From Purshia tridentata (lineage: Eukaryota > Streptophyta > Magnoliopsida > Rosales > Rosaceae), in assembly GCA_003254885.1 (NCBI GenBank), contig QANT01004327.1, positions 95,739 to 159,738 on the forward strand: 64,000 nt of DNA, in the 5' to 3' direction. The position numbers and the translations under genes are program-made. This document shows, one piece after another, positions 59,042 to 64,000 of this stretch (its first letter is position 1; each line of letters starts with the position of its first letter). The notes under the pieces are model-generated. The model was not told the origin of the DNA and ran no database searches. It was given only the letters and a program-made list of their open reading frames with translations.

Positions 59042-61512
59042 ATGGGTACTGGTTGGAGACGAGCCTTTTGCACTACAATCCCTCGAGATCCAGAGCAATC
59101 CAGAGTATCAGAGAAGCAACAACAACAGAGAAGTGGAAGTCCAAGTCCAAGCCCAAGCCCAAGCCCAAGGAACTGTTCCCGGCTGGGATTTCTCTCCGCT
59201 AGCAATCCCTCCACTCCGCGGTTGCAATCTCAACTGGTGTCAAGCCCAAGTTTACGGTGCAGAACAACATCAGAAACAAGCACTACTACTAGTGTTAGTG
59301 AGAGTCCAAGACTGCTTGAATGCAAAAGCACAGTTGTCTCCAAAAGCCCCAGAACGTCCTTACTGGGTGGCTCAAACCCAACTTCTCCTCGAACCCCTCT
59401 CAAGCTCTCCCTCTTCAAGAACAGCTTCAAATTTCGAGTAAGTCTTAATTAATTAGTACCCAATGCTGGGTGTTTCAGATCACCGAGTGAGTACTAGTGT
59501 AGTAATTTATTTTAAAAAGTGAGTACTAGTGTTTAAATTCTTGGGTTCGTTTGTTTCAGAGCAGCTGTGGAATATGCTTGAACAGCGTCAAGACTGGGCA
59601 AGGCACCGCCATTTACACAGCCGAGTGTGCGCACGCCTTTCACTTCCCTTGCATCGCTGACTACGTACGGAAGCATGACAGCCTCGTCTGCCCTGTCTGC
59701 AACACCACCTGGAAAGACGTTCCTCTCCTCGCCATCCACAAGAACATCAGCAACACCCCCGACTCCCACCCACCACCGAACGACGCCGTTCACGATTCCA
59801 TCGCCACCAAACTCAAAACCGAAGACAAAAAGATTATTATGGAGTCTGCCTCACCCTCCCCTTCACCAACAGCCTCTTCAAAGCCAAAGCGCGAACCAAC
59901 CAAAGCTCCGTATGACGATGACGAGCCTCTTCTATCTCCGACATCGGGTGGTCGAATCATACCCATACCCGAGGCTGACGAGGACGCCGACCCGGATGCC
60001 CAGGAGGACGTCCAAGAGTTCCAGGGCTTTTTCGTCAATCCCAACTCTTCTTCATCTTCCACCAAGTATTCCGATGACGTGGCCAGAGATTTTAAGTCTA
60101 ATGTGCAGGTCAGGCTGTTGCCCGAGGCCGCTCTGCTATCAGTAGCTCGTGGGTTCCAAACTTATACTGTGGCTTTGCGACTCAAGGCTCCACCACCACC
60201 ACCGGCGCGCCACACAAGTACCGGCGCTTCCCACACGCTGCATCTTCTAGACCCTTCACATCGGGCGCCAATCGATTTGGTGACGGTGCTTGACGTCAGC
60301 GGCAGCATGACCGGCGCCAAACTACAGATGCTCAAGCGCGCCATGCGTTTGGTGATCTCGTCTCTCGGCTCGGCTGACCGTTTATCCATCGTGGCTTTCT
60401 CGGCTGTGCCCAAGCGCCTGCTGCCTTTGAAGAGAATGACGGCTCAGGGTCAGCGCACGGCTCGGCGCATCGTAGACCGGCTAGTCTGCGGTCAGGGGAC
60501 CAGCGTGGGCGACGCTTTGAGAAAAGCCACAAAGGTGCTTGAAGATCGGCGGGAGAGAAATCCCGTGGCCAGTATCATGCTCTTATCGGACGGTCAGGAT
60601 GAGAGAGTGAATAATTCTAGTTCAACCAATCAACGGCAGGCTTCGAGTAACGTGTCGTCTACCCGTTTCGCTCATATTGAGATCCCGGTTCATGCTTTCG
60701 GGTTCGGGCAAAGCGGCGGCTACTGCCAGGAGTCGGCTGAGGACGCCTTTGCCAAATGCGTGGGTGGTTTATTGAGCGTGGTCGTGCAGGATTTGAGAAT
60801 TCAGCTCGGGTTCCCATCAGGCTCGGCTCCAGCTGAGATATCCGCCATCTATTCCTGCAACGGAAGGCCCACAGTACACGGCTCCGCTTCCGTGCGGCTG
60901 GGCGATCTGTACGCGGAGGAAGAGAGGGAGCTGCTGGTGGAGCTGAGGGTCCCAACCTCGGCCATTGGGGCCCACCACGTGATGTCCGTTCGTTGTCTCT
61001 ACAAAGACCCCGCTTCTCAAGAGGTAGTGTATGGCAAAGAACAGGCATTGTTGGTACCTCTTATGCAGGCCGTGCGATCATCGGCTCCGAAGAATGAACG
61101 GTTGAAAAACCTGTTCATAACCACACGTGCCGTAGCCGAGTCTCGGAGATTAGTCGAGCACAATGATTTCACCAGCGCGCATTACTTGCTGGCCTCGGCT
61201 CGGGCTCTGCTGATGCAGTCCAGCTCAGCATCGGCAGATGAGTACGTACGCGCCTTGGAAGCTCAGCTGGCGGAGCTGCATTGGAAGAGACAGCATCAGA
61301 TTGAGGAACAACAACAGATAATGATGATCCAACGGCGTAGAGGAAGCGAGAGGGAGCGGGAGATGGCGGCAAGTGTGGTGGATGAAAATGGGGAGCCGCT
61401 TACGCCGACTTCGGCTTGGAGAGCGGCTGAGAAGCTGGCTAAGGTGGCTATAATGAAGAAGTCGTTGAATAGAATCAGCGACTTGCACGGCTTTGAAAAT
61501 GCTAGATTTTAA
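59042..61512 (+). CDS. RING/VWA E3 ubiquitin ligase, WAV3-homologue (WAVH) family
   Basis: Two exons, 59042-59437 and 59560-61512, with one GT-AG intron, give 782 residues. The N-terminus (MGTGWRRAFCTTIPRD) and a Ser/Pro-rich region with a SPSPSPSPSP run precede a RING finger (C135-C138...C155-x-H157-x2-H160-x2-C163...C176-C179, H2 type). A disordered acidic stretch follows. The von Willebrand A domain begins IDLVTVLDVSGSMTG, with the MIDAS DxSxS at about 377-381, and runs to MLLSDGQDE. The C-terminal half matches the VWA-adjacent domain of WAV3, and the tail has ISDLHGFENARF. WAV3 and WAVH proteins are E3 ligases that control root gravitropism and growth in Arabidopsis. Which paralogue this is I cannot settle; position beside IAA9 favours WAVH2. 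Codon use is much more GC-rich than the flanks. Confidence 0.92.
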
Positions 61513-63380
61513 TTTGTTATTTTAGGAGAAAATAAAAAAGAGTTATTAATTTTGAAATGGGGGATAGTATGATTATGCAATAGGGACAAGGTGGTAGCAG
61601 ACGGCGCGACCCTTTTGTGCAAGAAAGAGAGAGCTAATATACCCCACAACAACAACCATATACTCATTCATTGGGTGGATGCTTAAGCTTCTTCTTTGTC
61701 TTTTTGCTTTGTGCTTTTGAGACACTTTCATTTGTGTACTCTAACCTCTAGGGGAGTTGTGAACTTGTGATCATCAACAACTCAACACTCAACACCCAAC
61801 ACCAATCAAAAATGTGTAAATGCATGCATGCTCTTTTAGTAATTTTTGTGCTTCTTTGTGAACACAAAAAGGCCTTCTTTATCCATTCAAATTTTAATTG
61901 TGGTGGGATAGGATAGGTGCCTATGAGAATGCTTGTCTGGAAATGATGAACAAATCATTCTCTTAAAACACCAACTTTTGAGTTTTGAATGACTCATCAC
62001 TTATAGCATTTCTAATGACAAACTAGTTTATACCTCTTCTAGTTTTGAATGACTGATCATAATGAGCCTTGACTGGTTTAGCCCAACTCAAGTTTTGATA
62101 AATAGTGGAATATTATGAAAATATTGTAAAGGGTACTAGCTGAGTAAATGCCGATCATGTATTGTAAGATCCATTCTATTTTCAAGGCATAAGGATTTCA
62201 AAATTGGCAATGTCCACTTGCAACCATGACTTTTGGGGATTTTGATGTTGGCAGTGCAATTTGAGGAATTTGACTAAAAATCAAGCACTTAGTTATTAAT
62301 TTGGGAGGTAAAAACCTTAATCATGTAAGTACACTACATCAATTTGGGGAATTTGTCATTCATTTTTAAATTTCTCTTTGGATTTTAGGTTCCCTTGAAT
62401 TGATGGTTGTTACTCTGTTAGTTTTCATTTGAATTTCTTGTTTGTGTTATAAAAAATAAAAAAGTCGGGCCAACCGACAACCAATCCGACATTAACCGAC
62501 AAAGTCGATTATCACCCAACAATCTATTCACTAAAGTTGAGTCGATTGTTGGTTTTGAGAATTTCTCAAAACTCGGTTAATCAAATAGATTATTTGTTTG
62601 GCTAATATGAGTTTGATCCGGCCCATTTCCAGCCCTAGTCCTCATTTGTCCATATCCATCATCGTTCTCGATCTGACATTATTGTCCAGTCCATGTCTGA
62701 TTAGTAGATGACCCAGTACTGTATACCAGCCTTAATCAGCCAGAAGTCCACCAACCAGTGGTGACCATAGAATAGACAACACATATACAAACATGCAATA
62801 CTGTACAGACCTAGAAATTAATAATGATACATTATACATGTGACCAAGTTGGGTCCATGACTAGCTAGTGTGCTATAGTACTGTTTGCAGTCCCGACATT
62901 AACAACACTGCAAGCTTCCTGTGTTTCTTGTGACTCAATTTACTAAATATAAAGAATTGTGTGGTACTGGAAAAAACTTGTATCCAACTATTGTACAACC
63001 TCTCTTTCATATTCAAATTATCATGCAAATGTTAAACACATATTCAATTTTATGTTACTAGCTGTAAGGTTTATGTTTTTTGTTTTTTATTTTCCTCAAA
63101 ATCTTATAAAGTGAGAGCCTGAGAGGTTATATTATTGCAGAGAGGGAAATATCATTTACGTGGGTTTTGGTCCCTACTTCACCCAACTTGTACCCTAAAG
63201 TTTTATACATAGTACATTATTAACATGACTTTTGGGAGGCAATCGGAGTGTGACTTTTTTGTCGGAGAATGTCTTGTGGTCTGTAATCTATTTGCGGAAG
63301 GAAGTCTTTGAGTTTAAATCTTAAGGATCCTAGTTTATACACAAAAAAATAAAATATTTTTATAATCTAACATACACACA
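61513..63380. other. 3' flank of WAV3-like gene and spacer
   Basis: The 3'UTR probably lies within the first 300 bases (AAATAAAAAAG near 61530). From 62455 to 62640, phrases such as GTCGGGCCAACCGACA, AACCGACAAAGTCG and GGCCCATTTCCAGCCCTAG resemble plant transposon ends, but no clear inverted repeat or target duplication could be drawn. Confidence 0.4.
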
Positions 63381-63389
63381 AGAAATGCA

Positions 63390-63575
63390 ATATCGATAAT
63401 TTCAGCGAAATTTCACCGAAATTATTGTTTTTTAAGGGGTCCGATACGAAACTCACCTCTCACATGATTTTCGTTCATATTTCCCTAATTTCGCCGAAAT
63501 TTCGGAGCGAAATTTCCACCGAAATTTTAGTTGACAGATACACTAAGTTTGGGAAAATTTCGCGAAATTTTCTGG
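63390..63575. repeat. GAAATTTC-type palindromic repeat cluster
   Basis: Several copies of CGAAATTTC, GCCGAAATTTCGG and CACCGAAATT occur in both orientations within about 180 bases. This is a dispersed plant repeat style, perhaps the remains of a DNA transposon. A weaker relative may lie at 5640-5850. Confidence 0.5.
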
Positions 63576-63659
63576 GAAAAGAAAGTGAGAAAAATGTTGT
63601 GAATAACTTAGAAACAAAGATGATGATGAAGATGCAATATAGAGGGAAGAGAGACATAT

Positions 63660-63712
63660 ATAGAGAGAGAGAGAGAAAGGGAGAGAAAGAAAGAGAGAGA
63701 GAGAGAGGGAGA
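63660..63712. repeat. (GA)n microsatellite
   Basis: Interrupted GAGA run (with AAAGG and AAAGAA breaks) just downstream of the GAAATTTC cluster. The open frames that cross it are an artefact of the repeat. Confidence 0.85.
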
Positions 63713-63861
63713 ACTCATCTGGAGGCTGGCGGCGCACAGATGTGTGAAAGAAGGAAGAATGTGTTTATTTAGTTGTTTAGGGTTAACCGGTTAAGTCATA
63801 TTGAATATCTATTCAGTTTATGTGCTCATATAAATATAATATTTGGGACACTCACTAATAT

Positions 63862-63990
63862 CAGTTAAGTGGTCCAGTGGGTAAGTCATGGCCATGGCCC
63901 ATTGTAGCTGATGTTGATCTTGTGTTCGAATCTTCAGGTAGACAAGAGTTATTTATTTATTTTTCTTAAGAGTTTTAGGAAATTAAACTT
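63862..63990 (+). mobile_element. tRNA-derived SINE-like sequence, near the window end
   Basis: AGTGGTCCAGTGGGTAAGTC resembles a pol III A box region and TGTGTTCGAATCT a B box, spaced about 55 bases apart, followed within 30 bases by TTATTTATTTATTTTTC. This layout fits a plant SINE head and tail. It cannot fold into a proper tRNA. The right end may be cut by the window. Confidence 0.45.
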
Positions 63991-64000
63991 TTGAGAGTAT

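Noticed and set aside
59627-61488. Many frames on both strands over the WAV3-like gene
   Set aside because: GC-rich third positions suppress stops in other frames. Only the main frame carries the RING and VWA domains.

Overview
The window is nuclear DNA from a eudicot plant. It is AT-rich, its genes have GT-AG introns and plant-specific protein families (Aux/IAA, group IIIb bHLH, WAV3-type RING/VWA ligase, citrate-binding protein), and its long intergenic spacers hold MITEs, microsatellites and decayed transposon pieces. A woody rosid, perhaps Rosaceae, would fit, but I cannot prove the genus. I read splice sites by eye and checked them by frame continuity and family alignment from memory.

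Layout. 1-5371 (+): 3' ten exons of an ODR4-like membrane protein whose start lies off the window. 6636-10747 (-): a complete phosphoglycerate mutase-like gene, convergent with the first, with a GC-AG intron and a 5'UTR exon near 11.2-11.3 kb. 11.3-30.4 kb: repeat-rich spacer with a dead RNase H-like retroelement fragment (12.2 kb), a hAT-type MITE with a perfect 8-bp target duplication (12.8 kb), two tandem diverged copies of a 3.5-4 kb noncoding segment (13.5-17.1 and 20.0-24.0 kb) and, between them, a two-exon citrate-binding protein gene (17283-18225, -). 30532-31995 (+): a bHLH93/NFL-like transcription factor. 32-39.5 kb: spacer with a 450-bp long-inverted-repeat element and a 93-bp foldback. 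39558-40109 (+): small one-pass membrane protein like Arabidopsis At5g65660. 40-46 kb: spacer with an orphan promoter-like cluster near 42.2 kb. 47857-50643 (+): IAA9-like auxin repressor with a long leader intron. 50.6-58.6 kb: spacer. 59042-61512 (+): WAV3-homologue RING/VWA E3 ligase. 61.5-64 kb: spacer with GAAATTTC-type repeats and a SINE-like end.

How the genes relate. Plant genes are not in operons, but the order bHLH93-like, At5g65660-like, IAA9-like and WAV3-homologue, all on the + strand, matches as I recall it the At5g65640-At5g65683 neighbourhood of Arabidopsis. It is probably an old conserved block. Two of its members act in auxin-linked growth: IAA9 represses auxin-response factors, and WAV3-family ligases act in root gravitropism and auxin response. 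I found no convincing new biological system. The best leads are the long inverted-repeat element at 35.2 kb, the duplicated noncoding segment with a copy-specific MITE, the GC-AG intron, the orphan promoter-like cluster at 42.2 kb and the exon echo inside the IAA9 gene.
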